Assembly (NCBI RefSeq): GCF_000753795.1
Contig: NZ_JPEO01000005.1
Span: forward strand, 1 to 64,000
Direction of reading: 5' to 3'
DNA from: Shewanella mangrovi
GTDB lineage: Bacteria > Pseudomonadota > Gammaproteobacteria > Enterobacterales > Shewanellaceae
DNA length: 64,000 nt
This document shows positions 47,163-58,343 of the stretch, piece by piece. The position numbers and the translations under genes were made by a program. The notes under the pieces are model-generated. The model did no database searches, was not told the DNA's origin, and saw nothing but the letters and a program-made list of their open reading frames with translations. Every line of letters starts with the position of its first letter. Position 1 is the stretch's first letter.

Positions 47163-47861
47163 ATGTCGTTGCTGACCGACTATGAAGTGGCGGCACTGCT
47201 GCTGAGCCTCAAAGTGGCGAGTGTGGCGGTGTGCTGCAGTTTGCCATTCGGCGTGATGGTCGCCTGGATTTTAGCGCGTTGTCGCTTTCCCGGAAAATCG
47301 CTGCTGGACGGCATAGTGCATCTGCCACTGGTGTTGCCGCCTGTGGTGGTGGGTTACTTGTTGTTGGTCAGTATGGGGCGCAGCGGCTGGCTGGGTAGCT
47401 GGCTGTATCACTATCTGGGCATCAGTTTTAGTTTTAGCTGGCGCGGCGCCGCTTTGGCGGCTGCGGTAGTGGCGTTTCCCTTAATGGTACGCGCGATTCG
47501 GCAGTCGTTTGAAGCGGTAGATACGCGCTTAGAACAAGCGGCGCGGACCTTGGGCGCCGGGCGATTAAAGGTGTTTTTTACCATTAGTCTGCCTCTTACC
47601 GCGCCGGGCATTGTGTCGGGCATGGTGTTGGCCTTTGCCCGCTGCCTCGGTGAATTTGGCTCCACTATCACCTTTGTGTCCAATATTCCGGGGGAAACCC
47701 GCACCATTCCGCTGGCGATGTATTCCTTTATCGAAACGCCGGGCGCCGAAGCGCAAGCAGCCCGCTTATGTGTTATCGCCATTGTGATTTCGTTGGTGTC
47801 GCTGGTGGCCTCACAGTGGCTGGGGCGGCGCGTACAGTTGAGGGCCAGTGGCCAATGTTAA
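47163..47861 (+). CDS. modB: Molybdate ABC transporter permease ModB
   Basis: A 232-residue inner-membrane permease with about five helices and the EAA loop EQAARTLGAGRLKVFFTISLPLTAPGI. The N-terminal LPLVLPPVVVGYLLL is typical of ModB. It starts 3 bases after modA and overlaps modC by 7 bases. Confidence 0.95.
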   Translation: MSLLTDYEVAALLLSLKVASVAVCCSLPFGVMVAWILARCRFPGKSLLDGIVHLPLVLPPVVVGYLLLVSMGRSGWLGSWLYHYLGISFSFSWRGAALAAAVVAFPLMVRAIRQSFEAVDTRLEQAARTLGAGRLKVFFTISLPLTAPGIVSGMVLAFARCLGEFGSTITFVSNIPGETRTIPLAMYSFIETPGAEAQAARLCVIAIVISLVSLVASQWLGRRVQLRASGQC

Positions 47862-48940
47862 CCATTGATATCAACAAGCAGTTAGGCGACACCCTGTTGC
47901 AGGTAACGGCTGAGTTACCGACCTATGGCGTCAGTGCTATTTTCGGGCGTTCCGGTGCGGGCAAAACCTCGCTGGTGAATATTCTCGGCGGTTTAGCTAC
48001 GCCCGATAGCGGCCGTGTACAACTTGGCGAGCGCGTGCTGTTTGATGCGAGTCGTCGCATCAATCTGCGGCCGGAGCAACGTGGCACCGGCTTTGTGTTT
48101 CAGGATGCACGTTTGTTTCCGCATTACAGTGTGAGCGGCAATCTCAACTATGGTCGCCCTCGTCGAGGCCGCAAAACCTCGTTTGACACAGTGGTGGAGC
48201 TGTTGGGGTTAGAGAAGCTATTACCCCGCTATCCTGCGGCACTTTCCGGCGGTGAAAAGCAGCGTGTTGCCATTGGTCGGGCATTACTCACCGAACCTGA
48301 GTTACTGCTGATGGATGAGCCCTTGGCCTCGTTGGATTTACCACGGAAAAAGGAGCTGCTGCCTTATTTACAACGTATGGCGGAAGAGTTGAAGCTGCCG
48401 ATTGTCTATGTCAGCCACAGCTTGGATGAAATTCTACAGCTAGCCGATCATATGCTGGTGCTGGACAGCGGCAAGATGGTGCTTAACGGTGCTCTGGAAC
48501 AGGTGTGGGACAGTCCGTTGCTGCGTCCGTGGCAGAGTGTGCAGGAGCAAAGCTCGTTGTTGTCGGCACGTGTGGTCGAAACCCTGCCCAGCTATGAAAT
48601 GAGCCGACTTGACCTGACGCAGGATATTTCGCTGTGGGTCAATAAGTTATTGCCACAAGGGGAGAGCATTCGCGCCCGTATTCACAGTAACCAAGTGTCA
48701 GTCTGCCGTGAGCGTCCGCAATCGACCAGCATTCGCAATGTGCTGCCAGTGACGCTCAGCGCCATTGAAACTGCCGAAACCGGGCAGTACGTTAGCTTAA
48801 AGCTCGATTTGGCTGGAAAAGTGCTGTGGGCCAACATCACCCGTTGGGCGTTAGATGAGTTGCAATTAGTTGTTGGTGAACCACTTTTTGCCCAGATTAA
48901 GGGCGTAAGCCTGACCTCGTCCGATTTAGCGGCAGCGTAA
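47855..48940 (+). CDS. modC: Molybdate ABC transporter ATPase ModC
   Basis: A 361-residue ATPase. Walker A is GRSGAGKTS, the signature is LSGGEKQR, Walker B is LLLMDEPLASLD, and YVSHSLDE is the H-loop. The C-terminal MOP-like domain (about 290-360; RNVLPVTLSAIE) binds oxyanion and regulates transport. ATG 47855 gives the family N-terminus; a much longer upstream frame overlaps modB and is not used. Confidence 0.95.
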   Translation: MLTIDINKQLGDTLLQVTAELPTYGVSAIFGRSGAGKTSLVNILGGLATPDSGRVQLGERVLFDASRRINLRPEQRGTGFVFQDARLFPHYSVSGNLNYGRPRRGRKTSFDTVVELLGLEKLLPRYPAALSGGEKQRVAIGRALLTEPELLLMDEPLASLDLPRKKELLPYLQRMAEELKLPIVYVSHSLDEILQLADHMLVLDSGKMVLNGALEQVWDSPLLRPWQSVQEQSSLLSARVVETLPSYEMSRLDLTQDISLWVNKLLPQGESIRARIHSNQVSVCRERPQSTSIRNVLPVTLSAIETAETGQYVSLKLDLAGKVLWANITRWALDELQLVVGEPLFAQIKGVSLTSSDLAAA

Positions 48941-49115
48941 TCTTGGTATGCGCGGGTAAGCCTAACTCGCTGTCTTAAATTGCTGTTACAAAGTACAGGG
49001 TAGTTTTTTGTGCCCTTAACCGCTAAATTTGCCATTCTCGACATTAATTCGGTTAGTATGGTGCCAAAATACCGCGTTAGCGTATTGAACGGCATCGGCC
49101 TTGAAGGACAATTCC

Positions 49116-49841
49116 ATGGGACAAGAAACCTCAAAAATTCTGGTAGTTGATGATGATATGCGACTGCGGGCATTGTTGGAGCGTTATCTGATGGAGCAGG
49201 GCTTTCAGGTGCGTACCGCCGCAAATGCCGAACAGATGGATCGCTTGTTGGAGCGCGAAAATTTCCACCTGTTGGTATTAGATTTAATGTTGCCCGGTGA
49301 AGATGGCTTATCCATTTGCCGCCGCATGCGTCAACAAGGCAGCGCCTTACCGATTGTCATGCTCACCGCCAAGGGCGATGAAGTTGACCGGATTATCGGT
49401 TTAGAACTCGGTGCCGATGACTATCTGCCAAAACCGTTTAATCCACGCGAACTGCTGGCCCGCATCAAAGCGGTGATGCGTCGCCAAACTCAGGAAATTC
49501 CTGGCGCGCCTTCACAACAAGAAGAGCTTGTCGAGTTCGGCGAGTTCAGCCTCAATCTGGCGACACGCGAGATGTACCATCACGATGAATCGATCGCGCT
49601 CACCAGTGGTGAATTTGCGGTGTTGAAGGTATTGGTGACGCATCCGCGTGAGCCGTTATCGCGTGACAAACTGATGAATTTGGCGCGTGGACGTGACTAT
49701 TCTGCGTTGGAGCGTTCGATTGACGTTCAAGTATCGCGCTTACGCCGTTTAATTGAAAAAGACCCGGCCAATCCACGTTATATTCAGACCGTGTGGGGCT
49801 TGGGTTATGTGTTCGTACCTGACGGCGCCGCCAGAAAATGA
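49116..49841 (+). CDS. ompR: Osmolarity response regulator OmpR
   Basis: A 241-residue OmpR. The receiver domain has DDD at 12-14 and the phospho-acceptor D56 (LDLMLP); the switch lysine is in LPKPFNP. The C-terminal winged helix has [22 protein letters not shown] and the [15 protein letters not shown] recognition region. ATG 49116 follows AAGGACA. It is followed by envZ with a 4-base ATGA overlap. Confidence 0.96.
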   Translation: MGQETSKILVVDDDMRLRALLERYLMEQGFQVRTAANAEQMDRLLERENFHLLVLDLMLPGEDGLSICRRMRQQGSALPIVMLTAKGDEVDRIIGLELGADDYLPKPFNPRELLARIKAVMRRQTQEIPGAPSQQEELVEFGEFSLNLATREMYHHDESIALTSGEFAVLKVLVTHPREPLSRDKLMNLARGRDYSALERSIDVQVSRLRRLIEKDPANPRYIQTVWGLGYVFVPDGAARK

Positions 49842-51157
49842 AGCGCCGCTGGTGGCACTATCTGCTGCCTCGCAGTGCCTTTAGCCAAACCGTTACCCTG
49901 ATCGCCTGCTTATTGTTGATCAATCAGCTGGTGTCCTACCTCACGGTTACCATTTACTTCATTAAGCCGAGCTACCAGCAGATTAACCAGCTGATAGCGC
50001 GGCAGATCAATCTGTTGTTCGCCGATGGTGTCGACATTGGTCGTGAGCATCTCACGCTGGTCGATGCCCTTAACGCCAAAGTGCATGGTGGCGAAATGCA
50101 GATCTTCAATCAAAAACAGGCGCGTGAAGCGGGCATAGAAGACACCACTTACTACGGCTTTTTGTCGAGTCAGATGTCGCAATATCTGAAAGGTGATGCC
50201 GAAGTCCGCATTTCGCAGCACCAAGGTTTGCAAGTGTGGATTAAGCCGCCGCAAGCACCGTCCGTGTGGATTCGGGTACCGCTGGATGGTTGGAATGAAA
50301 ATGCCCTGTCACCCCTTAACCTGTATCTGATGGTGATTGGCGCGCTCAGTGTCGCTGGTGGCTGGTGGTTTGCGCGGCAGCAAAACAGGCCATTAAGACG
50401 ACTCCGCAGCGCTGCCTTAGGGGTATCGCGAGGGGAATATCCTGATCTGCTGCCGCTGGCGGGCTCATCTGAGATTATGGAGGTGACCAATACCTTCAAC
50501 CAGATGGCGGCCAGCATGAAGCAACTTGAGCAGGACCGCGCTTTGCTGATGGCGGGGATCTCCCACGATTTACGTACGCCGTTGACGCGTATTCGGCTGG
50601 CGTCGGAAATGATGAGCGAGCAGGACAGTTATCTGCAGGAAGGCATCGTCAAAGATATCGAAGATATGGATGCCATCATCAATCAGTTCATCGCCTATAT
50701 TCGGCATGACCAGCAGCATGACCGCGCGGCGGTAGACTTAAATCAGCTGATTGCCGAAGTCGCGCAGTTAGAAAATCGTACTGAGCTACAACTCAAGTTG
50801 GGTCAATGTCAGGCGGTGACCGCCAGTGCTATTGCTGTCAAACGCGTGTTGGGTAATCTGGTGGAGAACGCACTGCGTTACGGCCACGGCTGGATTCAGA
50901 TTACCAGCGGTAATGATGGCGCCGGTGCCTACTTTACGGTTGAAGATAACGGCCCGGGTATTGCGGCTGATCAAGTTGAGAAACTGTTCCAACCTTTTAC
51001 TCAGGGCGACAGCGCGCGTGGTAGCGTCGGGTCGGGACTGGGACTGGCGATTATCAAGCGCATTATTGAACGTCATCATGGCGCGGTCAGCCTCAGCAAC
51101 AGGCCTGAAGGCGGCCTGTGTGCTAAGGTGTGGCTGCCCAAATGGCCGCCAGCGTAG
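49838..51157 (+). CDS. envZ: Osmosensor histidine kinase EnvZ
   Basis: A 439-residue membrane kinase: membrane helices at about 16-38 and 162-180 flanking a periplasmic domain, a HAMP segment, then the dimerisation domain with phospho-accepting H243 ([11 protein letters not shown], the same position as in E. coli). The ATPase domain has the N box ([13 protein letters not shown]), DNGPGI and GSGLGLAI. It phosphorylates and dephosphorylates OmpR. It ends one base from the convergent peroxiredoxin gene. Confidence 0.95.
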   Translation: MKRRWWHYLLPRSAFSQTVTLIACLLLINQLVSYLTVTIYFIKPSYQQINQLIARQINLLFADGVDIGREHLTLVDALNAKVHGGEMQIFNQKQAREAGIEDTTYYGFLSSQMSQYLKGDAEVRISQHQGLQVWIKPPQAPSVWIRVPLDGWNENALSPLNLYLMVIGALSVAGGWWFARQQNRPLRRLRSAALGVSRGEYPDLLPLAGSSEIMEVTNTFNQMAASMKQLEQDRALLMAGISHDLRTPLTRIRLASEMMSEQDSYLQEGIVKDIEDMDAIINQFIAYIRHDQQHDRAAVDLNQLIAEVAQLENRTELQLKLGQCQAVTASAIAVKRVLGNLVENALRYGHGWIQITSGNDGAGAYFTVEDNGPGIAADQVEKLFQPFTQGDSARGSVGSGLGLAIIKRIIERHHGAVSLSNRPEGGLCAKVWLPKWPPA

Positions 51158-51158
51158 A

Positions 51159-51638
51159 TTAGGCGTTAAGTGCTGCTAGCATGGTATGGGCGTCACTTAC
51201 CTCAAAGGCTTTTGGCGCTTCAAGATTCAGAATTTTGACAACGCTATCATCGAGCAACATTGAATAGCGGCGAGAGCGTACACCGCCAAAATTACCCGTA
51301 TCAAACTCTAAACCGAGCGCTTTAGCAAAAGCGGCGCTACCATCACCCAGCATCATAATCTCACTGGCGTTCTGCTGTTCGCCCCAGGCTTTCATGACAA
51401 AGGCATCGTTAACCGATACACAGACAATCAAGTCCACGCCTTTGGCTTTGATTTCATCGGCAAGTGCGACAAATCCGGGCAAGTGGGCATTGGAGCAGGT
51501 GGGCGTAAAAGCGCCGGGTACCGCAAACAGTACCACTTTTTTCTGCGCGAATAATTCACGGATTTGATGCTCAACTACACCGTCGGCAGTGAGTTCACTC
51601 AAAGTTGCATCGGGAAGACGTTGGCCTACAGCAATCAT
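51159..51638 (-). CDS. Prx5-family peroxiredoxin
   Basis: A 159-residue thiol peroxidase. The peroxidatic cysteine is C48 in PGAFTPTCS; a second cysteine is C73. This matches the short Prx5/AhpE-like group that reduces peroxides, often with glutathione or glutaredoxin. ATG 51638 follows GGAG by 8 bases; the longer upstream frame overlaps the DUF2937 gene. It lies 26 bases downstream of that gene, so the two probably share a transcript. Confidence 0.9.
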   Translation of the reverse strand: MIAVGQRLPDATLSELTADGVVEHQIRELFAQKKVVLFAVPGAFTPTCSNAHLPGFVALADEIKAKGVDLIVCVSVNDAFVMKAWGEQQNASEIMMLGDGSAAFAKALGLEFDTGNFGGVRSRRYSMLLDDSVVKILNLEAPKAFEVSDAHTMLAALNA

Positions 51639-51664
51639 AAAAAATACTCCGTGTAATAAAGGCA

Positions 51665-52210
51665 TTAAGAAGAAATAGGCCGTTTGAAAATTCGACCTAC
51701 GCCTTTGATAGTGCACCAGAAACAGGCACTCAACAAGGCTTCAATCAGCATCGCAGTCAGTAATCCTGAGAGCAAGCCGAACACTATGGCCTCTGGTTTC
51801 AACAATAGTTGATAGCTGAAGTGTTGCCACACTTCTGCGCGAATATCGGGCTGTGGATGCAAGACTAACTCGCGGTAGGGATGCCAAAAGGCACCGTCGA
51901 AACCTTGTAGTGCTTGCGCGAGTTGTTGGCGGCGCTGGGCAATATCACCAATATTTTGGCCGCCAGCTGTAAATATCGGGTCATCACTGGCTGCATAGTG
52001 CTGGATCAACTGCTCCAGACTGCCATTAAAATAGCGGTCGGCATCGCGTTGAAAACCCGTAAGTTGTTGATTCACCTCGGCCAGATGTGCCTGCAGACTT
52101 TTATGGTATTGATCCACAAATCCCGGCACTTGAATGCCCGCCAGTACGCCCAAGCAAAACAGGACCAGCCGTAGATAATCTCGTAGCAATTTCACCATAG
52201 CGTTCAACAT
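51665..52210 (-). CDS. DUF2937 family membrane protein
   Basis: A 181-residue protein with an N-terminal hydrophobic helix (about 13-30) and a C-terminal hydrophobic segment (about 140-165). GIQVPGFVDQYHKSLQAHL and AFWHPYRELVLHP are characteristic of the DUF2937 family, which has no known function. The middle is amphipathic and helical, probably periplasmic. It is the upstream partner of the peroxiredoxin gene. Confidence 0.75.
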   Translation of the reverse strand: MLNAMVKLLRDYLRLVLFCLGVLAGIQVPGFVDQYHKSLQAHLAEVNQQLTGFQRDADRYFNGSLEQLIQHYAASDDPIFTAGGQNIGDIAQRRQQLAQALQGFDGAFWHPYRELVLHPQPDIRAEVWQHFSYQLLLKPEAIVFGLLSGLLTAMLIEALLSACFWCTIKGVGRIFKRPISS

Positions 52211-52332
52211 CGTTAGCTCCGTCTGTACTCAGTGGCAGTCGTTAACGCAGACAGCCAAAGTGTGGCTTAGGATGATGGAATTATGATGATAACAGCTAAA
52301 TATTGAACCGCATCTGTCCTTAGGGTGACGCG

Positions 52333-53097
52333 CTAGTCTTTCATCGCTGCTTTGACGTAGACATCAAAGCGGTTTTTCTTGGTCTCAATTACCGTTGATG
52401 GTTTTACACCGGCGAGATCTTCAGCATAATCCGGGCGTTTTACCACCACGCGTTTGCTGGCAATTTTAAGCGCGGGTGCGAGGAGGGCATCGGCGTCATC
52501 ATCGCTACCCACCAAGGTTTGAAATACGCGCATCTCTTTTTTCACCAGTGCCGATTTTTCTCGGTGCGGGTACATAGGGTCGAGATAGACCACATCAACA
52601 CTCGCCGCCATTTCATCAGCTAATAATTCGATATGATGGCTTGGCAGCAGATGCAGACGTTGCTGCATCCAGTCACCAATTTCTGCATCCTGATAAGCGC
52701 GTTGTAAGCCGTCATCCAGCAAGGCCGCAACCACAGGGTGACGTTCGACTAGTGATACAGTGCAGCCAAGACTCGCCAGCACAAACGCATCACGGCCAAG
52801 CCCGGCGGTGCCATCCAGCACTGTCGGATTTTCCCCTTGTTTTAACCCCGCGGCTTTGGCAATCGCTTGGCCACGGCCGCCACCGAATTTACGTCTGTGG
52901 GCCACAGCGCCCGCGACGAAATCGACGTTGATACCGCCAAGTTTAGGTTCGTCGCGTTTAAACAGAGTGAGTTGCTGCTCGACATATTTGAGCTCAAATA
53001 ACGCGTCATCGGTATGCTGCAACTGCCAGCTTGCGGCGATGGCGTTGAGGGCGCTATTGTCTGCGTCAAAATAGATATCAAACGGTGTGCGACTCAC
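52333..53097 (-). CDS. rsmJ: 16S rRNA m2G1516 methyltransferase RsmJ
   Basis: A 254-residue SAM-dependent methyltransferase. [17 protein letters not shown] is the SAM-binding motif I, YLDPMYP the catalytic motif IV, and [18 protein letters not shown] the conserved N-terminal block of RsmJ. It methylates N2 of G1516 in 16S rRNA. It diverges from rlmJ, so two rRNA methyltransferases sit back to back. Confidence 0.94.
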   Translation of the reverse strand: MSRTPFDIYFDADNSALNAIAASWQLQHTDDALFELKYVEQQLTLFKRDEPKLGGINVDFVAGAVAHRRKFGGGRGQAIAKAAGLKQGENPTVLDGTAGLGRDAFVLASLGCTVSLVERHPVVAALLDDGLQRAYQDAEIGDWMQQRLHLLPSHHIELLADEMAASVDVVYLDPMYPHREKSALVKKEMRVFQTLVGSDDDADALLAPALKIASKRVVVKRPDYAEDLAGVKPSTVIETKKNRFDVYVKAAMKD

Positions 53098-53224
53098 TGG
53101 CGAGTTCCTTAATCATGAATTGGCCGCATTATGCCAAAACTGGGGGATGGCGGATAGCGCTGCTCGGATGCAATTTGGCGTGCGGCTCTCTATAATGCGG
53201 CCAACTCGGTCGACGGAATTTATT

Positions 53225-54067
53225 ATGCTCAGTTATCGCCACGGTTTTCATGCAGGCAACTATGCTGACGTGCTTAAGCACGCGGTGCTGTTACACACGC
53301 TGCAATTGCTGCAAAAGAAGGAAAAAGGCTTTGTCTATATCGATACTCATGCCGGTGCGGGTGGTTACAGCTTAGAGGATGAGTTCTCACAAAAGACCGG
53401 TGAGTACCGCGATGGCGTAGCACGCTTGTGGCAAGCCCCTGACCTGCCACCGAGTTTGCAGCTGTATCTGGAGAATGTGCAGCACTTTAATGGCGATAGC
53501 GACGAATTAGTACAGTATCCCGGGTCGCCCGCGCTGGTGGATATGAATCTGCGCGAGCAAGACCGCATGGTACTGCATGAGCTGCACTCAACCGAGCAAG
53601 AGATGTTGGCAGACTACTTTGCTGGTGATAAGCAGGTGCAGATGGTAAACGGCGACGGTTTGAAAGGTTTGTTGGCCGCCGTGCCACCGTTAGAGCGTCG
53701 CGGGGTGATTTTGATTGACCCAAGTTACGAAATCAAAAGCGACTACGATGCTGTAGCGGACACCATCATCAAAGCGCATCGCAAGTTTGCTACCGGAGTG
53801 TACTTGCTTTGGTATCCGGTGGTGGATCGTGAGCGCACCGAAGCCATGCTGCAAACCTTGAAAAACAGTGGTATTCGCCGTCAGTTACGCATTGAGCAAA
53901 ATGTCCGGGCGGATTCCGATGAATTTGGCATGACCGGCGCGGGCATGTGGGTGATCAATCCCCCTTGGCAGTTAGATACTCTGGCAGAAGAGATGCTCAA
54001 CTACTTAAAACCGCTGCTGGGCGAAGCAGATGGTAGCATTCAGCTTACGTGGGAAGTGGGCGAGTAA
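53225..54067 (+). CDS. rlmJ: 23S rRNA m6A2030 methyltransferase RlmJ
   Basis: A 280-residue methyltransferase. MLSYRHGFHAGNYADVLKH is the diagnostic start, YIDTHAGAGGY the SAM site, and LIDPSYE the catalytic motif (the adenine-N6 DPPY form with Ser for the second Pro). It methylates A2030 of 23S rRNA. ATG 53225 was chosen by family alignment; the open frame extends 46 codons upstream without support. Confidence 0.95.
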   Translation: MLSYRHGFHAGNYADVLKHAVLLHTLQLLQKKEKGFVYIDTHAGAGGYSLEDEFSQKTGEYRDGVARLWQAPDLPPSLQLYLENVQHFNGDSDELVQYPGSPALVDMNLREQDRMVLHELHSTEQEMLADYFAGDKQVQMVNGDGLKGLLAAVPPLERRGVILIDPSYEIKSDYDAVADTIIKAHRKFATGVYLLWYPVVDRERTEAMLQTLKNSGIRRQLRIEQNVRADSDEFGMTGAGMWVINPPWQLDTLAEEMLNYLKPLLGEADGSIQLTWEVGE

Positions 54068-54100
54068 CAGTCAGCGGTTGCCTGATAAGTTAATTGAGCG

Positions 54101-54766
54101 CTACTGCTGACGATAGCGTTGCCATAAGATCTGCACCCGCTCGACATAGCTTTGCGTTTCCGGGTAGTCGGGCACGGCACCCAGTTGGCTGACTAATGTC
54201 GGTCCGGCATTGTAGGCGGCGCAGGCCAATTGCATATTGCCATGAAAACGTTGCATCAGTTCGGCAAGGTAACGGCTGCCGCCTTCGATATTGTCACTTG
54301 GATTGTAGCGGTTGCTGACTCCCACCTCTTTGGCTGTCGCGGGCATCAATTGCATCAGCCCCACCGCTCCAGTGCGTGAGCGCGCTGCTGGGTTAAAGGC
54401 GGACTCGGCATGAATAACCGCGCGAATGAGCGCTGGATCTAACTGATGTTGCTTGGCGGCTAAGCTTATCTCTTGGCGGTATTGCTCGGTAAACAGCGGA
54501 GTGTTATGCCAGTCGACCTTAGAATCGGGATTACAGGCGTAACAATCATAAAGCAGCACTTCAAACGATTGGTTTTTGGGTTGTTGATCACTAAAAACTA
54601 CCACTCCATTAGCATCTTCGTAACGAAATACGCGTTCTTTACTTTCTTGCGCAAAAACACCTTGGCATAGCAGTACTAACAAACAGGTGAACATGACACA
54701 GAAAACTCTGGCAAATTGACGTCTTACGCCTGATTTAGTGAGGTTTTGTCGCCATGCTAGTTGCAT
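54101..54766 (-). CDS. SLT-family lytic transglycosylase with DUF4124 domain
   Basis: A 221-residue exported protein. A signal peptide ends near residue 40, then a DUF4124-type segment (VFRYEDANGVVVFSD) and a C-terminal SLT domain with catalytic E121 (IHAESAFNP), GLMQLMPATA and AAYNAGP. It should cleave peptidoglycan glycan strands to anhydromuropeptides. ATG 54766 follows a GAGAG site; the preceding TTG is the other option. Confidence 0.88.
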   Translation of the reverse strand: MQLAWRQNLTKSGVRRQFARVFCVMFTCLLVLLCQGVFAQESKERVFRYEDANGVVVFSDQQPKNQSFEVLLYDCYACNPDSKVDWHNTPLFTEQYRQEISLAAKQHQLDPALIRAVIHAESAFNPAARSRTGAVGLMQLMPATAKEVGVSNRYNPSDNIEGGSRYLAELMQRFHGNMQLACAAYNAGPTLVSQLGAVPDYPETQSYVERVQILWQRYRQQ

Positions 54767-54959
54767 CAAATGTCTCTCTTATCTAATTGTTTTGAAACAG
54801 GTGATAAATTCAACATCATCGTAGTTTTCAATATCATTATGCTATCTTTGGCGTTACTTAACGTTATGTTTTAGTCAATTACGCTAGTGATTCGCATTCT
54901 AAGTGGCAAATTTAGTGCTTTTGTACGTCGTTTCTATATTGGCTGGCTATTAGCAACAT

Positions 54960-55101
54960 TCATTAATGAAGGAATATTAATAATTCGGCTAAAAAATATT
55001 CAGCATCTATTCAGACTTACTCAGCTAAAGTGAACGCGTACATGGTTACACAGTGATTAGTTCATTAAGCTTACCTTTGACCCTCCCCGGGTCTTTTTTT
55101 T
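54960..55101 (+). ncRNA. Candidate small RNA ending in an orphan terminator
   Basis: Inferred only from a clear plus-strand terminator at 55079-55101 with an 8-base T-run and no upstream plus-strand gene. The 5' end is a guess; no strong promoter was identified. It does not match any small RNA I recognise. Confidence 0.35.
55079..55101 (+). terminator. Orphan rho-independent terminator
   Basis: GACCC / GGGTC stem with a TCCCC loop followed by eight T. The nearest upstream plus-strand gene, rlmJ, ends about 1 kb away beyond a convergent gene. Confidence 0.8.
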
Positions 55102-55151
55102 GCCTGAAATTCAGCGAACTAATGCTAAAGATAGAACGATAAGCGGTAAAT

Positions 55152-55181
55152 AAAAAGCCCGACTCAACAGTCGGGCTTTTT
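55152..55181. terminator. RND operon terminator
   Basis: Perfect stem AAAAAGCCCGACT / AGTCGGGCTTTTT with a CAAC loop, 19 bases beyond the pump gene stop on the minus strand and usable from both sides. Confidence 0.93.
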
Positions 55182-55199
55182 GCATGCAATCACTCAGGC

Positions 55200-58100
55200 T
55201 TATTCAGCTTTGGCTGGCGCTTCAGTCGGTTTACCTTTCACAAACAGACGCTCAACTACCACGAAGAAGATTGGGATGAAGAAGATACCTAAGAAGGTAG
55301 AGCTCATCATACCGCCCAGCACCCCGGTACCGATAGCATGTTGGCTACCAGAGCCTGCACCGGTACTGACGGTCAGTGGTACCACACCTAAACCGAATGC
55401 CAGTGAGGTCATCAGAATTGGACGGATACGCACACGGACTGCGTGCAAGGTAGCTTCGATAAGTCCGGCACCTTTCTCGTAGTATTCTTTGGCAAATTCC
55501 ACAATCAGAATGGCGTTCTTGGTCGCCAGACCTACAGTGGTTAACAAGCCGACCTGGAAGAATACGTCGTTAGACAGGCCGCGACCGTTCATTGCCAGCA
55601 ATGCCCCGATAATACCCAGTGGCACTACCAGAATTACCGCAAACGGTACTGACCAGCTTTCGTACAATGCGGCCAGCAGCAGGAACACGACTAACAGCGA
55701 CAACGCATACAAACCTGGTGCTTGGTTACCCGACAAACGTTCCTCATAAGAGATACCGTTCCATGACAAGGCAAAGCCAGGTGGCAGTTGTTTCGCCAGA
55801 TTTTCCATCTCGGCCATTGCGTCACCGGTACTGTAACCTGGCGCTGCAGCCCCTTGGATGTTCACGGCTGAGATACCATTAAAACGTTCCAGACGTGGCG
55901 AACCATACTCCCACTCGCCAGTGGCGAAGGCGGAGAATGGCACCATGGTGCCGCTGTTGTTACGCACGTACCATTTATCTAAATCGTCTGGTTGCATGCG
56001 GTATTTGGCTTCACCTTGCACGTACACACGTTTTACACGACCACGGTCGATAAAGTCGTTCACATATGAACTCCCCCACGCGGTAGCGAGGGTTTGGTTC
56101 ACTGTGCTGATTTCAACACCCAAGGCTTTCAGCTTCTCGTGATCCACGTTCAGCTTATACATAGGTGCATCTTCTTGACCGTTAGGACGAACGCCCATCA
56201 ATTTCGGATCTTGTGATGCCATGCCCAACATCTGGTTACGGGCTTGGATCAATGCTTCATGGCCTTGGCCAGTCAGATCCTGCAGATAAACGTCAAAACC
56301 GTTCGCCGTACCCAGCTCGATAATTGCTGGCGGCACGATAGCAAATACCATCGCATCTTTGATTTGCGAGAAGGCTCCCATCATGCGACCAGCTACCGCT
56401 TGCACACTGTCTTTAGCATTGGTGCGTTCTGACCAGTCTTTCATGTTCACGAACGCCATACCCATGTTTTGACCGCGGCCGGCGAAACTAAAGCCCGCGA
56501 CGGTAAACACAGATTTCACGCCATCTTCTTTCTGATACATATCAGACACTTTTTTGAGGACGTTTTCGGTACTTTCTTGTGATGAGTTCGGTGGCAAAGT
56601 CGCCAGCGTCATCAGCATGCCTTGGTCTTCATCGGGCAGGAACGCGGTTGGCATACGGGTGAACATCCACGCCACGACCGCAACAAAGCCAACGTAAATC
56701 AGCATCATGCGGAAGCTGCGTTTCAGGAACTTGGCCACAGTGCTTTCATAGCCGTTAGTGAAACGTTCAAAGCTGCGGTTAAACCAACCGAAGAAGCCAG
56801 TTTGGCCGTGAACTTCCCCTTTTTTGATCGGCTTCAGCATGGTGGCACAAAGCGCTGGAGTCAGCACAATCGCCACAATCACCGACAGCGCCATCGCTGA
56901 GACAATGGTGATGGAGAACTGCCGGTAAATTACCCCGGTTGAGCCCGACATAAAGGCCATCGGCACGAACACCGCTGACAGGGTGGCACCGATACCAATC
57001 AAGGCGCCGGTAATTTGCCCCATCGACTTCTTGGTGGCTTCTTTCGGACTGAGACCCTCCTCGGCCATCACCCGCTCAACGTTTTCCACCACCACAATCG
57101 CATCGTCCACCAACAAACCGATGGCGAGCACCATGGCGAACATGGTCAGGGTGTTAATGGAGTAACCCGCAAATGACAGAATCGCGAAGGTACCCAGCAG
57201 TACCACTGGCACGGCAATCGTTGGGATCAAGGTGGCGCGGAAGTTTTGCAGGAACAGGTACATGATGACGAACACCAGTACAATCGCTTCTAGCAACGTA
57301 TGGACTACGCCTTCAATGGATTTTTCAACGAATGGTGTGGTGTCATATGGATAGATAACCTTTAAGCCGTGCGGAAAGTTAGGCTTCAGTTCGTCTAACT
57401 TAGCGCGTACCGCTTTGGCCGTATCTAGGGCGTTAGCACCAGTGGCCAGACGGATTGCCAAACCACTTGCGGGTTGACCGTTATACAGCGACGTGACGCT
57501 GTAGTTTTCTGCGCCCAGTTCAACGCGTGCTACATCTCCCAAATAAACGTTAGCACCTGCTTCGTTTGATTTCAGAATGATACGGCGGAACTGTTCTGGT
57601 GTTTGCAAACGGCTTTGCGCAGTAATCGTCGCATTCAGCTCTTGGCCTGGTACTGCGGGAGCACCACCGAACTGGCCAGCGGCAACCTGAGCGTTTTGCG
57701 ATTGAATCGCGGCAGTAACATCGGCAGTAGTGAGGTTGTATTGGGTTAACTTCAATGGGTCGAGCCAAACACGCATCGCGTATTGCGCACCGAACAACTG
57801 CGTCTCACCAACACCGGATACCCGGCTCATTGGATCCTGAATAGTAGAACCAATGAAGTCAGCGATATCCGCCTTGTTCATTGAGCCATCTTCAGAGATA
57901 AAGCCCAATACCATCAGGAAGCCTGAGGTCGATTTATTAACGTTAACCCCTTGCGCTTGTACTTCCTGCGGCAGCAAGGTCATTGCCGCTTGCAGTTTGT
58001 TCTGTACTTGCACCTGCGCAATATCAGGATCGGCTTCGGCATTAAAGGTCACCGTTACCTGCGCGTTACCAAAGCTATCACTGCTTGAGGTGATGTAACG

Positions 58101-58325
58101 CATGTGGTCAAGACCTGTCATACGTTGTTCAATCACCTGCGTTACTGAGTCTTCAACCGTTTTGGCCGAAGCACCAGGATAGGTCGCAGACACCACCACT
58201 GTTGGCGGTGCAATTTTGGGATATTGCGCGACGGGCAGCGATTTAATCGCGAGGATCCCCGTCAACATAATTAGGATTGCGATCACCCACGCGAAGATGG
58301 GGCGATCGATAAAAAAGCGTGCCAT
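55200..58325 (-). CDS. HAE1-family multidrug RND pump (AcrB/MexB-like)
   Basis: A 1041-residue inner-membrane pump. The N-terminus [18 protein letters not shown], the tandem Asp of the proton relay ([13 protein letters not shown], about residue 405) and the relay Lys (GLATKNAIL, about residue 930) place it in the hydrophobe/amphiphile efflux class. The two large periplasmic loops are intact. It follows its adaptor by 18 bases. An outer-membrane partner such as TolC must come from elsewhere. Substrates are not predictable from sequence. Confidence 0.93.
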   Translation of the reverse strand: MARFFIDRPIFAWVIAILIMLTGILAIKSLPVAQYPKIAPPTVVVSATYPGASAKTVEDSVTQVIEQRMTGLDHMRYITSSSDSFGNAQVTVTFNAEADPDIAQVQVQNKLQAAMTLLPQEVQAQGVNVNKSTSGFLMVLGFISEDGSMNKADIADFIGSTIQDPMSRVSGVGETQLFGAQYAMRVWLDPLKLTQYNLTTADVTAAIQSQNAQVAAGQFGGAPAVPGQELNATITAQSRLQTPEQFRRIILKSNEAGANVYLGDVARVELGAENYSVTSLYNGQPASGLAIRLATGANALDTAKAVRAKLDELKPNFPHGLKVIYPYDTTPFVEKSIEGVVHTLLEAIVLVFVIMYLFLQNFRATLIPTIAVPVVLLGTFAILSFAGYSINTLTMFAMVLAIGLLVDDAIVVVENVERVMAEEGLSPKEATKKSMGQITGALIGIGATLSAVFVPMAFMSGSTGVIYRQFSITIVSAMALSVIVAIVLTPALCATMLKPIKKGEVHGQTGFFGWFNRSFERFTNGYESTVAKFLKRSFRMMLIYVGFVAVVAWMFTRMPTAFLPDEDQGMLMTLATLPPNSSQESTENVLKKVSDMYQKEDGVKSVFTVAGFSFAGRGQNMGMAFVNMKDWSERTNAKDSVQAVAGRMMGAFSQIKDAMVFAIVPPAIIELGTANGFDVYLQDLTGQGHEALIQARNQMLGMASQDPKLMGVRPNGQEDAPMYKLNVDHEKLKALGVEISTVNQTLATAWGSSYVNDFIDRGRVKRVYVQGEAKYRMQPDDLDKWYVRNNSGTMVPFSAFATGEWEYGSPRLERFNGISAVNIQGAAAPGYSTGDAMAEMENLAKQLPPGFALSWNGISYEERLSGNQAPGLYALSLLVVFLLLAALYESWSVPFAVILVVPLGIIGALLAMNGRGLSNDVFFQVGLLTTVGLATKNAILIVEFAKEYYEKGAGLIEATLHAVRVRIRPILMTSLAFGLGVVPLTVSTGAGSGSQHAIGTGVLGGMMSSTFLGIFFIPIFFVVVERLFVKGKPTEAPAKAE

Positions 58326-58343
58326 AAAATTAGCCCCGTTTTA

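Larger units (their letters stand above)
54767..55199. other. Intergenic region with two tandem terminators
   Basis: 433 bases without a protein gene. It carries the leftward promoter of the transglycosylase gene, a plus-strand terminator at 55079 with no open reading frame before it, and a second, bidirectional terminator at 55152 that ends the RND pump operon. The stretch from about 54950 to 55100 is the best place for a small RNA. Confidence 0.55.
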
